Source: Oehlia diaphana (Eukaryota; Glomeromycota; Glomeromycetes; Glomerales; Glomeraceae). Taken from it: DNA of 45,358 nucleotides. Where the stretch lies: NCBI GenBank assembly GCA_003833135.1, contig QZLH01000224.1, forward strand, positions 80,119-125,476. The letters run 5' to 3'. A model generated the notes under the pieces. That model was not told the DNA's origin. It ran no database searches and saw only the letters and a program-made list of their open reading frames with translations. This document shows positions 1 through 11,632 of the stretch, piece by piece (the stretch's first letter is position 1; every line of letters begins with the position of its first letter). The position numbers were made by a program, and so were the translations under genes.

Positions 1-125
1 GATATGTTACATATCGGGTACCCGATATGTAATAAATGTCCGATATGTATCTGATTAGTCACTGATATATAGGTACCCGATATGTACCCGATAGCATCAA
101 TTTTGACCAGTGTATACCCGAGGGT
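1..125. repeat. Palindromic array built on an ACCCGATATGTA motif
   Basis: Positions 7-32 form a perfect 26-bp palindrome centred on a GGTACC core (position 19/20), with arms reading ACCCGATATGTAA and its complement. Degenerate copies of the same half-site follow at about 40-49, 72-83 and 84-96. The motif is not seen again elsewhere in the window. It could be the edge of a longer satellite running off the left end. No gene is visible in the first 500 bases. Confidence 0.7.
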
Positions 126-523
126 CCTATGTCATGTGCACATTGATACTTCAACTAGATATCCAAAGTGGGAAAACGAAATTACTTATACAATCACAAA
201 TATACTAAGAACATTCGGAAGTGAATTTTCAACTAGACTACATAGATTTTTATTCTTATTCATTATTTACGTAAATTTGATGACATCTCGAAGCACAATA
301 ATTATGGTTAACCAATAGATTTATCATTTTCGGTATTTACATTAATTAGCCAACTTTGTGTCTTGCAAACTAACTATACAAAAATAGTCCATTTGCTTTG
401 TATGTCGTGATATCATGCAAATAAAGCTCAATAAATAGCAGATAATCCGAAAACGTTCAGTAGACATGCTTAAGAATAAAAACATATTCCATATCAATAC
501 AAAATGTCCTCAGTTGATTCATC

Positions 524-538
524 GTCACGAATCGTGAC
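524..538. repeat. Short perfect hairpin (GTCACGA/TCGTGAC)
   Basis: A 7-bp perfect inverted repeat with a one-base centre, inside the string GATTCATCGTCACGAATCG. Nearly the same string (TTCATCGTCACGAAT) recurs at about 44398-44412, and a related unit lies in the minisatellite at 14555-14700. It is therefore part of a dispersed hairpin repeat family. It lies about 90 bases upstream of a CRN-like fragment, which may be coincidental. Confidence 0.6.
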
Positions 539-630
539 AGTTTTTCTTCAGCGGAATGAGACTAAGTCCAAATGAATCTGCAAAATCCAATTATATACAT
601 ATGGGCATTTTATGTAGAGAAAGAAAAACA

Positions 631-762
631 ATGACTGATACCATTAGTCTCAATTGCTTAGTTATTCCTTGTGCATCGGAAAGCATCTTAAAACATAGTA
701 TTATTGTTCATGTCTTTAGCTTTATCGGAAAAGATATGCCTTTGTTTTCGAGCTCTAAATAA
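631..762 (+). pseudogene. CRN (Crinkler)-type header fragment
   Basis: The ATG at 631 opens 43 codons beginning MTDTISLNCLVIP. This resembles the first beta-strand of the CRN N-terminal header (pattern I-x-L-N-C-L-V, then a second strand), which is described as ubiquitin-like. The same N-C-L-V signature starts the intact CRN-type gene at 33415. The second half of the header (an L-W-K-like motif and the region before the effector domain) is missing before the stop at 760-762. The frame is open upstream to 556, but the header family normally starts close to the I-x-L-N-C-L motif, so 631 is preferred. Read as a truncated remnant; a short chance ORF cannot be excluded. Confidence 0.4.
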
Positions 763-1392
763 CTATATCAAAAGGGTACATTTCACGTGTCTATGATCAA
801 ATTATTTTTTGTTTACTGTTTTCTTCTGCGATCAAACATATCTGTCACTCACTTTCGATTATTCACTTCTTTGAAGGTCCTACGGACTAAATACTTCATC
901 TCTTGTAATCAATAAATACATGTCTACTGTTTCTTCGACGATAGAACACATCTACTTTCCGCTGTGATCACTAAATATCTATAAAATATTTTCGTAATTA
1001 TCTTGAGCATGGTCAAAACCTAATTATTACAGATGTATGAAATGTATCCCTAGGGCATATATAATAATTTTATCGAACTGATGTTACCAATATTCGTTAT
1101 AACAAACTCCACATTCGTTGTTCAGAATATATACTAAGTATGTTAGACATAGCAATCAATTATCCAGGCTTTGCCTAGTTTCACTGAAACAAAAAATATA
1201 TTCTTTTTCGTTGTAGACACAAAAACCCCCTATTTTTTGTGTAAAAGATTCTCCCCCATTTTTTGGTTATTCGATACCACCCCTATTTATTGAGCCAACA
1301 CTAGTTATTTGCATCAATAGTTACTGCAACTTTATCGACCTAGAAGAACTCATAACCAGAGCATGTGTTTTATGTATCTGTTAGCATCTTTT
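763..1392. other. Gene-free AT-rich stretch
   Basis: No coding frame is supported. C-rich tracts near 1227-1232, 1252-1257 and 1277-1281 stand out against the AT background. The string TAGTTTCACTGAAAC at 1178-1192 resembles a repeat segment found again near 8460 and 36858. Confidence 0.5.
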
Positions 1393-2808
1393 TCATGGTG
1401 GATTGAATTGGTATGATTGGCACAGCAGTGTAATTGCTATGACCTTGTGAGGAACGCATCCATATGATCTTGTTTCGCTAGTACTCCGCATATATATAAC
1501 ACCACGATCAAGTGCAATCATAGAAACTACAATTGTTTCCCAGTTGATCATTTCGTTTTTGTGAGGACTGTCTTCAGGTCGAATGTATAGATTATCATGA
1601 ATTCTCCAACGTTTCCAATAACAACTATTTCTACGACCACGACCCTTCCCATTTTTTGCACTTCTATTATGCTGAAGTTGATCCCGTTGCCCTTTTTGTA
1701 CATTTTCTTTAGTGGCATGTGTTCTACCCTGCATTTGTCGTATGCTACCTTGTCTGATCTTATTCATAACAAAGAAAAACAGAACTAAACAGTTTATCGC
1801 AATTGCGTATTGCTTGTTAACCGAAGGCAGATTCTTCTTTGTTGACAACGTTATCATAGATCCTTCTCTTGGAGTCTCACTGGAATATGTATTGTCTGGC
1901 TGCTCATCGTCTCGAAGACTTTTATTTTGTAATTCTTGTTCCACAGATGAAGGAGTTAGTTGTTTGATATCAAAGCCATTTTCATAGCAACAAACTACAC
2001 TGTGAGGATCTTTAATGTTCGTGTTTTCATGCGTATCAGGTGAATTAGGTTGGTCGCAATTATTTGTTGTATTACTGTCAGCTATTGGGGTAGAAGGAAC
2101 AATGTAATCCAAGTCCGGAAACTTTTTAACAAATAATTCGTTCTTGTGAATATCAACGCTTGTTCCTAAGAATTGACTAAAACGGGAAATCTTCTTGTGT
2201 AAGGATTCTTTAGGACATGTAGAGCCAAGTATGGGGACTAGCTGAATAGGGTCATTGTATTGCAGACTAATAAATCGTCCGACCTCTACAGGCAAACTTG
2301 AACGGACACGACGAGTGAATTCCTTAGCCTCTTTATAGTCTGTAAACGCAAATGAAGTGGCTTGTATGTGAAAATCGTTAGTCCAGTAACCATGTCTATT
2401 CTGACCATATTCATCCATTATGACAAAATCTTTCAATGAGTCAGGCACGGCCGATTTTCCACTATACCTAGTGCGAATCACTTCTAGCATCCCATCAAGA
2501 ATTGGTCTTAGTAAGTTAACTATTTTCGTTCCAGGAAGCTTATTGAGCGAACCAAACTCTACGTGTATTCTAGGAGATTGGGGTAAATCCCCATACACCA
2601 CTTCGGAAAAGGATCTCAAGTGTTTGGGTACCCTGTCATTAAACTCCCAAAACTTTTCACATGAATGAAAAACTCTATACATGTCCGCATTGTGGTCCTT
2701 AACTACCAATTTCGTAGATAGTTCCTCTTTGTTATATACTTCCTCAACCGATAAATTATTATGTTTTTGTGTCGTTGGACAGTGATATTTATCTGTTTCG
2801 TTTCCCAT
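1393..2808 (-). CDS. PrimPol/archaeo-eukaryotic primase-like protein, catalytic residues altered
   Basis: Single open frame of 471 codons. Residues about 45-215 have the layout of the PrimPol/UL52-type archaeo-eukaryotic primase domain. Motif I lies in RIHVEFG (80-86), where the family has D-x-E and here reads H-x-E. Motif II is NDFHIQATSFAF (144-155), with the expected His147 followed by the typical EAKEF stretch. The motif III region, ISLQYNDPIQL (180-190), has no Asp at the position expected by alignment, and is followed by a Lys-containing segment. Two of three metal-binding acids therefore appear lost. After residue 215 the protein is low in complexity; residues about 336-350 are hydrophobic (possible membrane segment) and the tail is Arg/Lys-rich. 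No C-terminal zinc-binding module or helicase is seen. It could be a domesticated or decaying copy from a mobile or giant-virus-like source, or a cellular PrimPol relative. The primase family call is moderate; lack of activity is inference. Confidence 0.55.
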   Translation of the reverse strand: MGNETDKYHCPTTQKHNNLSVEEVYNKEELSTKLVVKDHNADMYRVFHSCEKFWEFNDRVPKHLRSFSEVVYGDLPQSPRIHVEFGSLNKLPGTKIVNLLRPILDGMLEVIRTRYSGKSAVPDSLKDFVIMDEYGQNRHGYWTNDFHIQATSFAFTDYKEAKEFTRRVRSSLPVEVGRFISLQYNDPIQLVPILGSTCPKESLHKKISRFSQFLGTSVDIHKNELFVKKFPDLDYIVPSTPIADSNTTNNCDQPNSPDTHENTNIKDPHSVVCCYENGFDIKQLTPSSVEQELQNKSLRDDEQPDNTYSSETPREGSMITLSTKKNLPSVNKQYAIAINCLVLFFFVMNKIRQGSIRQMQGRTHATKENVQKGQRDQLQHNRSAKNGKGRGRRNSCYWKRWRIHDNLYIRPEDSPHKNEMINWETIVVSMIALDRGVIYMRSTSETRSYGCVPHKVIAITLLCQSYQFNPP

Positions 2809-3190
2809 TCTTTAGTAAATGTCACTTTAATTCAAATGAAAAAAAAATCAAATAACTGATGCTCTTGGTATAGAAAAAGTGTTTAGGACGGAATTTACAG
2901 TATGTTACCATAATATATTAATTTTGTAGTGCGTAAGAATCTAATAATATGAAATGATTAACTCTCGGTATCATATATTAATGCAATAAACTTAATGTGT
3001 GTTTCATACCTGGAATAAGTATAATGTAACAATACGTGTTATTCTGATCCCCCATTACTTATTGTATAACTACATGCCTACATCTTGGTGGGCCAATACG
3101 ATTATCTGTAAGACAAGGTCTGACGATATAATGTATGAAGAAAATATTTTGGGCAGAGCATTAGGAACACATTTGCTAAGGCCTTTGGAG

Positions 3191-3212
3191 TGTGGTTGAG
3201 CGGCAAGATGGT
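3191..3212 (+). repeat. tRNA-A-box-like dispersed repeat, copy 1
   Basis: The core GTGGTTGAGCGGCAAGA resembles a type-II tRNA D-arm/A-box (TGGYYGAGCGG-AAGR). The same core occurs at 12326, 12363 and 12636, and in degraded form at 5408. No complete tRNA fold and no B-box (GGTTCRANNCC) follow. Confidence 0.55.
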
Positions 3213-3644
3213 CATGGAAAAAAAGCGAACATACTTTCTCATGTGTCTGATATTTCTAGTCAGAAAAGACAGTTGATAGTTTCTTTCCATATTCACTTTC
3301 TATTTTAATGGTATATGTTCATTTACAGATACTTTGTGAGATATTTTTACGAAATAATATATGATTGTGGCGAGTGTTCGAATTATAATATATCTATTAT
3401 TTTAACTAGTTTGATAAGAAGAAAATTTGTTAACCATGCGCAGAAATTCAGAATCTCGAAATAGATAATATGTATAAACTAATGGTTGTAACTAAAAGTA
3501 TATCTACGCATATTGCAATATACATCTCTGGTCCACGAAATTTATCCATTTCGAAAACAATTAAAATTTTTTTCCTTGTGGTCGATTAAACTTTTGATCG
3601 TTTGACGTGTTATGTAAGGTAGTATGAGCAACTTATTTTTTCCC

Positions 3645-3679
3645 AACAACGAGACCGTGACACCAAGGTCACAGTTGCC
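3645..3679. repeat. GTGACC hairpin repeat, copy 1
   Basis: The string AACAACGAGACCGTGAC is followed after a six-base loop by GTCACAGTTGCC. This is one member of an interspersed hairpin family with further copies at 12810, 29161, 35291, 36013 and 41291. The conserved flank is CAACGAGAC on the left and GGTTGCC on the right. Confidence 0.75.
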
Positions 3680-6416
3680 TTATTTCGTATAATGAAACTG
3701 CGATAATCTTTTTTATTAACAAAAAAGGGAATATATGTAATGAAAAATTTAATACAAATAACTAACTGCCTAATAAGGCTTATCCGCAATATAATATAAT
3801 TTAATAGGTTCCTTTTATGGAAAATAGCTTTATTTCTCATTACACACAGTGCACACAGTGTGCCATTTTATTCTTGACACGATCTAATTTATCATTTATG
3901 GTTAATTTCTTTCCACAAAAAGCTTGTACGAGAATTCTAACAAAGTAAATCATGCAACGACTGCGTTGAACATTTCTATTTCCGGATAGTTTTATTTCAA
4001 TACACTAATTACTTTAAGGATGTGATGTAATAAGGGGATAAAAAATAAAAATGTTGCGGACTGAGTACTTTTTATTATGTGCTCTACACGTAAACAATAG
4101 AACATTTTAAGTAGAACTGCACTTAGTTTCGATTACCAAGAACAGACTCTGTATGTAACAGGGGGAGCTTTGCAATTTCCGACAAAACATGAGACTGTCA
4201 TTTTTATTTTAGCAAGTAGCGATGCAAAAAAATTTTCTATAATTCATACCCAATAATGAACTACTAACAGATAAACGTAAATTAATTCCTTCAAGCATTA
4301 TTTTTTCTCTGTTAATCTCGTACTAACATATAGTACATCACTTAGTAGATATGAAGTTTACTCTGTAAAAGTGTTGAATATACTAGTCTCTTGGGACGAG
4401 CGAAGCTCAAATGTCAACTGTATAATAAACTACCATGCGCTATTGGTATTTCAAGTATGTGGTCTTATTATTATATAATCTGTATATTGTTCTACTTTGC
4501 AAACATTATTAACAAAAATACAAAAAATATTCCGCTTGCTATTTAACTACACTAGTGACCCACATGAATGAAAAAAGATTCAGACAAGAGATATAATGAT
4601 GATACGATAATACTTTTGTAATCGATGGGACTAATATGATATATATAATATAACTAACTATCCCTATTTGAGTGCAATGATATGGGAAGGATATATCAAT
4701 TTGACCACCAGGTATTTACTTCGTAGACTTCGCCTATATTTTATGTGTCTGTACTATTATTTGTCGAATTAATGCATTTTATTATATTTAGTTAATTGAT
4801 CGATGATATCGGATAATTGAAATGCATTGTATGGGCAATTCAACATATGATTATATACGAATAATTAGTAAAAATATTTGTGCATGGAATGCGATTATTC
4901 GTACAAAAGTACTATTTAAATGTTATCTGATCACAGATATTATAATTATTAATTTTATGGGATTTAATCAGTAGAGTAGTTGAACACTATTATCACATAT
5001 ACGATCACAGTTGAATAGATTATCGATAAGGAAGTTCTTAGTTAATGTCGTAATGCAAAAAAATAGCTCATACTATACCCAAGGTATACGCTTATTATAA
5101 GGAAGATGTATGACGACTAGTGTGATCAACAAATAACGATGACAAAAATAGAGATTCGGAAAGAAGAAACTATTACATTTGAAAGCAATGTTTCAAGTAA
5201 GAAGATTTTCACAAGGTAGGTTACATAAGTTATAAATGTTTAGTATTGTTTTTTATCACAGTGTTAACAAATTGATGGTCTTAAGAAATCGACAGTTAAG
5301 AGAAATTTTGTTAATCATGTGTGGAAAAATTGGGATCTGAGATTAGTCTGGAGAAAGAATTTGTATGTAGAGACTAGCATGTTATATACGAATGAATAAA
5401 AAATGTAATTGAGCAGTAAGACGCAAAATGTATATAAAAAAATAAGGAGGTCTTAAGGGTGTTAGTATAATAATACCATAAAAAATACCCACAATGATAA
5501 TAAGTAGCGTTGGAAATCAGTAGAATCCATTTTTCTCCATCGATGAAGCAACTATTAATTTTTACAGAACAAATTATCTCTCGGGTAAATATTCTGATAG
5601 TTTATTATTGTCGATACTTCTCCCTATTCTCCTATTAAGTAACGATTTTCCTTTAACGTATTTACTGTATTTTTGGAATAATATAAATCATGGGCCAGGT
5701 CCCGAACTTATTCTACACATTCCTTTGAGAATCCCCCTTCAGGCATTTTATAACGGGTATTAATAAAAATAAACTACGCTATATGTATTTTTTTGTGAAC
5801 GAGTGTCATATTTGCAATGTGTTGTAGTGTATCCCTAATAGCCGGCTGTGATGTTATCATATAAAGTTAGGGTAACATGAAATTCGAAGGCTACGATATA
5901 TTGGTCATATGATATCGATACCTGAAGGTCTCATCTCATGTGATCTTGAAATATTTTCCCTGTAAGGCGCTAAAGCGTGATTGAACTTGTTTCTCGTATC
6001 TTTACCATTTAACAGTTTCACCAATTAGTATAGCCAACGTTTCGTGATTGAAGTTTCTAATATCAACAGGAATGTAGGAATGTAGCGTATTAACATGATT
6101 TATCGATGAACTCAGCTCACAGTCTCTTCATATGACTTTTAACTATTAGGAATATTAACATGAAAAGCGAATGAAGCACTAGTAATTTTTTCTAGGAATG
6201 GATATGATACTAGTTATGGTATTTTTGTGGCCTTGAAATGGTATATCGTATTCCTAAGGTGTTCTGTAATCACGTTGGATATTTTTATTACTTTGTCCCT
6301 TATAAAACATCGATTTATACCCTAGTTTGAATTTTTTTTCGTAATTCATTGTTGCTATTTTAATAACGAATGTATGGTTCTACCTAGGGGTTAGATAAAT
6401 AAACGGGAAAAATAAT

Positions 6417-6481
6417 TAACCGCAGTCATAGATCAGTCCAAAGGGCACATGATACTGTATAAATGGATATCGACTGCGGTT
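6417..6481. repeat. 11-bp inverted repeat with 43-base spacer
   Basis: TAACCGCAGTC at 6417-6427 is exactly matched in reverse complement by GACTGCGGTTA at 6471-6481. The right arm is followed by an AGAAGATAACGTGGG segment; related sequence (GACTGCGGAGAAGAA) occurs at 9048 on the plus strand and near 40310-40335 on the minus strand. It may be the end of a small non-autonomous element. Confidence 0.55.
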
Positions 6482-7065
6482 ATCACCAGGTAGAAGATAA
6501 CGTGGGAAGAATATGAGTGGACAATGGATATGTAGCATCCTATTCGTATCATTTAATGATTTAGGTGTGATAAATAAAATACAATGCTATATACAGTATA
6601 AATATCGTCCACAATATTTTAACGTCTCCAAATGTTGGAATTGATCAAATTTTGCTTTTATCTTTTTTCGAAATTATTGCATGTGTAATAAATGCTAATC
6701 CGTAATTTGTGTAATCGCTTGTATTAGCCTCATATCGATCAACAAAAAAAATACCGTAATTACTTTATTTCTTTATCCTGAGAATGTTTATCCCGGATTG
6801 CTATTGGTATTACTTCTCAATTGGTGCTAGTGTGGTAAATATAACAAGTATGAAAATGACACAATTGGATTAGCAGAGCTCTTTCCACTGTGTGAGAATT
6901 TTTGGAAATGAAAGTATTTGGAGAGTAGCGCTTCGCTTTGTGAACGATTATTTTTGTGGTATTCTATTTATCAAATCCTGTCAAAACACGAACAAGAAAA
7001 TATTTCCAATTAAAATAACGAATACTAATAATACTTTATTTTTCCATAACTAATAACGTGGAAGA

Positions 7066-8363
7066 ATGTCTTCTGAAAAGGAACTAGGGTGTAATGATGA
7101 ATATGAAGTCCACAATGAATGGTATTGTATTTATCGGGAAATAAGTTGGACAAGTCCACTAGTAAAAATTGGAATGATCAGTGATATTTTTGGTCCGCCT
7201 ACTATACTTGCCGAAGGACTGATTAAGATGGGTAACAAATGTCTGGAGTTTATGGATAAAAAAGAAAATCGTAATTTTCAGGTTGCTTACCGGATTGAAT
7301 TACTCCCGAATAATAACCAAAAAGAATGGGAATATGTCATGCAGTTGGACCCCGTTACATGGTTTGATATGTTATATAATTTGTCCGGTGACTTGCCGAA
7401 TACACTAAAGGCTGCAAGGAGTTATGTAAATAGTGTTCGGAGAAAATACAAACTGCCAGCTCCTATTCAGCCTACTATGAACTCCATACCTTCTAAAATT
7501 TATTGCGGGCATCACGCAGATTGTAAGTATCCTCCTCCGCCTGAGAGTAATAAAAAAAATGTCTGGAAAGCCCCCTCTCTTAAAGGTGATAATTTGAAGT
7601 GTATTTGTGATATGAGTCCCGAATGTATTATATATAACTATCCTGAATTTTTATTAGAGCGTCCCAGTAAGAACCACAACTCGAACCATGAAGAGCCTCC
7701 TGTTTTTTGTGCTGGAATAGCTCCACAGCAAGTTCGTTTCCTCGGTATTGTAACTGGTACATGGAGAAAGAACGTATAGTTATTGGAGAAGATGGGAAAG
7801 ACGGTTGGATATGTGTGTCCCAACAGGATGATGTACGTGAAATTCTAATATGTTCTCATCCCGGGACATACAATACATATGACAAGAATACTAGACCAAA
7901 CAATCATAAAACGAACAAGCATTTAGTTATCGATAGGAATTTATGGATTTGGGTGTTGGGATACTTCATGTCTACATATTTGGTAGAAAATATCTGTAAG
8001 CAACAGATAAAAAATCCTGTTGAAATTTTTGCTTTCAACTTTGGGAAATGGGAATCTCTAGAATCTAAAGACTATCAAGCAAAAGAGTGCCATGGTCATT
8101 TACACGTTCATATAAAACCGGAGGTGGTTATAGCATTCGAAACTGCTGGAACTGATGCCATGTATGGAAAAATAGGGCAGCCTAAGCAGTATGGCATACA
8201 AAATTGTATAGAATTAGAAATGCATCGTCTATTAAGCTCAGAGATGGGACAAGTTATAGAAGAGATTAGTGGACTTAGATCAGAAACTAACGAGCTTAAA
8301 ACAGAAATTAATGGGATGAATCAAAAGCTAGATGAGATATTGAAACTTGTTCAAAATAAATAA
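7066..8363 (+). CDS. Unknown protein with HGHLHVH motif, split over two frames
   Basis: The ATG at 7066 opens 237 codons, ending at 7779. A second frame open over 7707-8363 continues the protein. The best junction is about 7761-7775, where reading W-R-K in the first frame passes to E-R-I-V-I-G-E-D in the second. One missing base (or two extra) in the AGAAAGAA tract explains it, and no intron of normal size fits. Joined length is about 430 residues. The first part has Cys/His clusters (YCGHHADC at 146-153; C179, C181, C187). The second has four alternating histidines, ECHGHLHVHIKPEVV (coding 8086-8130), resembling the H-x-H-x-H catalytic motif of HIT-family hydrolases, although the rest of a HIT fold is not recognised. 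The final 45 residues form a Leu/Ile/Met heptad coiled coil. The family appears fungal, without a name I can give. The break is either a frameshift mutation or a consensus error. Confidence 0.6.
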
Positions 8364-9332
8364 TCAATTGTCATCACAGACTTACAGTGGTGAGCATAAT
8401 TTCTGGAAAGAGGAAATATGAAAAATATGTTAAAAATGCGTTTAAATAGTAGCTTTAGCTAGTTTCACTCAAATATTGTTGTTTTCCTGTTCGTTATTCC
8501 AATAATTTTCCACTGATCCAACCGTATCAATCATATCGCCAATTGATTTACATTAATAACATTCATATCCCAGTTATCCCACCCGTATCCCACAATTATA
8601 TTGGTGTAATTGATTTATTTTTATTTTAACAAAGAACTGGAAAAATCGTATTTATTCATCTCGTCTATTATTAACTGTAAAACTCTCACTATGTCTATTA
8701 CATTACATGGCGGTCTACTCATGTATTTTTTGCGTGTTCATTGGCTAGTCCAGAGAAATTTTGATGTGTAATTAAGGTTACTCTGTGATTTGTGTGCAAA
8801 AGCTTACACATCGTGACATCGACTAACAAAAAAGTTACTATATTCCTTTTACCAGGAGATTATCCCGGATTGTTGAGTGTAAAAAAAGTCACAGATATGA
8901 AAATGACATCATATCCAGAACTTTCTGCTTTTTCACTAATAACGTAGAAGAACGTCTTCTGAAAAACCTAGTCCTATCGAAAAATCGAACCAGTCAATAC
9001 AAAGTGACTGAAATTTCAGCCGGGGGCCCCTGCCAAAATATATAACGACTGCGGAGAAGAATAAGAGTGGTGGAATAACGTGAACGGCTGCGATTAAACA
9101 TTTTAACGAAACTTCTAAGGAATTAAGGAAAAATATATCACTAATGAAGTGTGTTTTACTGGTATAGTTTGATTATGTAATTTTTTGATATCGTTATGTA
9201 TATTCGTTTTTTTCTAGATTGAGTTAATGAGGCAACATATATGATATATGCGCACTAGTTACGCCATTGTGTGGCGTGTGTTTGTATAACAATTCGTTTT
9301 TTATATTCTTTGGTGGTTGATTTTAAGTATTG
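8364..9332. repeat. 3' flank plus partial copy of the 7066 gene's 5' flank
   Basis: Positions 8765-8970 parallel 6680-7083 in order, with gaps: a GTAATTTGTGT-like segment, ATCGA(T/C)CAACAAAAAA, TTATCCCGGATTG (6790 and 8861), TATGAAAATGACA (6849 and 8896), then CTAATAACGT(G/A)GAAGAA and the start-codon region. At the position of the start codon ATG (7066) the copy reads ACG (8952-8954), followed by the same TCTTCTGAAAA before similarity ends. Positions 8526-8560 recur with one mismatch at 11790-11824. The rest holds no gene. Confidence 0.6.
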
Positions 9333-10431
9333 ATGACTACTTTTGAACTCACTTACGAACTGGACTCATTAACACTACCTTAACGGTCGATAAGCCAGAG
9401 AAGACTACTATTAAGAATCTCCTTGATGCACTAAACATTGTCGATTCTGATCTTGTTTGTTGGGTTCGAGCATCTGAAGAAGAAGAATGGACGAAAGTAC
9501 TCGACGATAGGCTATTGCAATGCTCCTCTCATTATATTACACAAACGTCGATAAGATCATTTTTTCCGACACAAGAACAATATTCTCCGAATACGACGCC
9601 CACGTTTCGTGCAAACTTGATAATGAGACTAACACAACATCTCAGGTTTCCCATTGTTAACAACTTCGGCGAATAATGATATAGAACTATATACTCAAAT
9701 TCCGCTTAAAGAATTAGACTCGTCAGAAATTATGATAATTAAAAATATTGCCGTCAACTGGACACTTTTCCCTGCCTATATCTCATTAAAATTATATGAC
9801 GGAATAAGTTTATTTAGTATCCCCTTATCAGCTGAAACAAAGGATGGGCAGTTATCAACTATCCAACTCACTCAACCCGGACTCGATATATATTACGTGA
9901 TCATAAAGGTAGGCTTCTGCTGTATTTAACTAATACTTGATTTGAATTAAACTAACTCATACCAATTAACAAAGGTGCGGACGAAATGCTTGAGTTTTTT
10001 TCTTCAGTATGTGAAAAAACTATGCGTTATGATAATGAGTTACAGAAATTACATTCTACTACCTTACTTTCCAAGATTAAGATTTTTCTCAATGATCTGT
10101 TAATTATGGGCAATGATAAAGATGCAGAAACACGTCTTCACACGGATCAAACAACGAAATTTTACTTTTCAAATTATATTTCGACGAAAAAGAAATCGAG
10201 CGTATCCTTGATTTTCCAACTGCATCAGGTCTTTCCGTTTCTAATCTTTTTGAAATTTCATTGTCTCAAAAGACAGATATATGTTCATCTCATGATTTAG
10301 CACCTCTTGTTCAAAGAGTATTTGGTATACGGAAAGGGTTTCAAAAGGAAAAGGGTTTTAATAAGGCTTTTAAGAATTTTGAGAAGGACTGGAGAAAAAA
10401 ATATAAGAAAGCGAGTGGGATTATAGTATAG
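9333..10431 (+). pseudogene. Decayed multi-exon gene of unknown family
   Basis: Coding-like sequence in several frames. An ATG at 9333 gives MTTFELTYELDSLTL and stops at 9381. One base off, an open frame continues with TVDKPEKTTIKNLLDALN and hydrophilic sequence to about 9665. A third frame (about 9648-9929) reads SANNDIELYTQIPLKELDS. A plausible intron starts at GTAGGC (9909) and ends at AACAAAG (9975). An Asp-Glu-Met-Leu segment follows from about 9980, then another one-base shift near 10170 leads into LYFDEKEIERILDFPTASG, QKTDICSSHDLAPLVQRVFG and the basic end DWRKKYKKASGIIV, with a stop at 10429-10431. At least three shifts are needed. The first 40 residues vaguely recall a ubiquitin-like fold, but no family is recognised. 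Most likely a degenerate gene, or an intact gene damaged by consensus errors. Confidence 0.45.
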
Positions 10432-11632
10432 AAGGAATTATTGGATCTATTTCTGGATTACGGATCGGTGACTCACTATTTCGTAAAAAAAAATTTTTAT
10501 CGTACTCAATGATTCTGCAATGTGAAGAGGTGGTTTTAGTCCGATGATCATGTATATTAGAATATTCGTATTATTTTATTTCAAACTGTTAAATCATAAT
10601 TATCGCATGAGCGATTTATCAATCACCATATATCATCTGTGATTTTGCATCTATTTTTTCGCAATACTCCCGTTAAGACATTTTACCGGTTGTCTTATCT
10701 TGAAAGTTCTCCATTACGCAAAATTGTCCCTGATTTACATGCAATTAGGAATTAGGATGGTATACATTTTGGGATCGTGATGTTAGAATAAAATGAAGAT
10801 GGAAATTAGCACTTTAACATTGGATTAAGTATTTACATCAATCGTAATCCCTGAATTAATAGTCAATTTTTAAGAAGTGTCCGCTGATCAGATTTTCGTG
10901 ATGAGAGGATTACCCTCCAGGCTAACAGAATAAGAACATGCATCGATGATATTTAAATACGACTGAGTAATGATCAATGATTTATGACATAGATAGATTA
11001 TATGATATGTTTACAATGTTTACGAGAAAAAGCAGTGACTATGGCCCATGTACTTGTTCTTATTATTGAAAGTACCTACAGGCCATTACGTGATATCTGT
11101 TCATAAATAGACTTACTAAGCTAGTCATTGCGATATGAAGACGAGAAATAGAATCAAAGCATTGTTTACAAAATATTTATGCTACAGTGTTTGGATCCAC
11201 AAAGCTAGAAATGTGAATAACTCATGCAGCAATATGTCTTGGGATCGTAAATGGTAGAGCTAGGGTTGGATTTTTTTTATCTAAATTCCACAACTAGTTG
11301 GACTGTGATTCGAACAAAGAAAATCTGACGTTTATGGATGTCAAGAGATTGAAAGGTGAAAAACAGACTAAAAAATGGGTGCAACGTAATAACCAAAGGT
11401 AAATTAACCGATTCTCGTTAGTTAATAACTTTACTAAAATGTTTCACTTGATATTGCTAACAACATCTCCATATTTATTTGTAGTTATTCTCGTTTCACA
11501 TGAAGTTCTTGAATGAGACCATAAGACTTTTTTGAAGAAAATTCATATACAGTTATCCACATTGGAGTGCGAAAGATTTTCAATTCACATGCCAGAGAGT
11601 CCTATACTATGTTAATCGATTTTTTCGTTGCT
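10432..11632. other. Gene-free AT-rich stretch
   Basis: No supported gene. Scattered in-frame stops occur in all frames and no splice-like exon was recognised. Confidence 0.5.

Larger units (their letters stand above)
2809..7065. other. Long gene-free, repeat-containing stretch
   Basis: About 4.2 kb with no frame showing recognisable protein character. It holds a tRNA-A-box-like repeat at 3191-3212 and a degraded one at 5408-5424, a GTGACC-type hairpin at 3645-3679, a fragment of a dispersed repeat at 5290-5390 (other copies near 13330 and 36590), an inverted repeat at 6417-6481, and a repeat shared with 31400-31505 at about 6600-6690. The last 350 bases (6717-7065) are the 5' flank of the next gene and are partly duplicated at 8765-8970. 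Confidence 0.6.

Noticed and set aside
1597..2668. Three plus-strand open frames under the primase-like gene
   Set aside because: Antisense shadows of a long frame with recognisable motifs.
9333..9480. CRN-header assignment for the decayed gene at 9.3-10.4 kb
   Set aside because: A T-I-K-N-L-L segment is vaguely similar, but the I-x-L-N-C-L start and L-W-K motif are absent.
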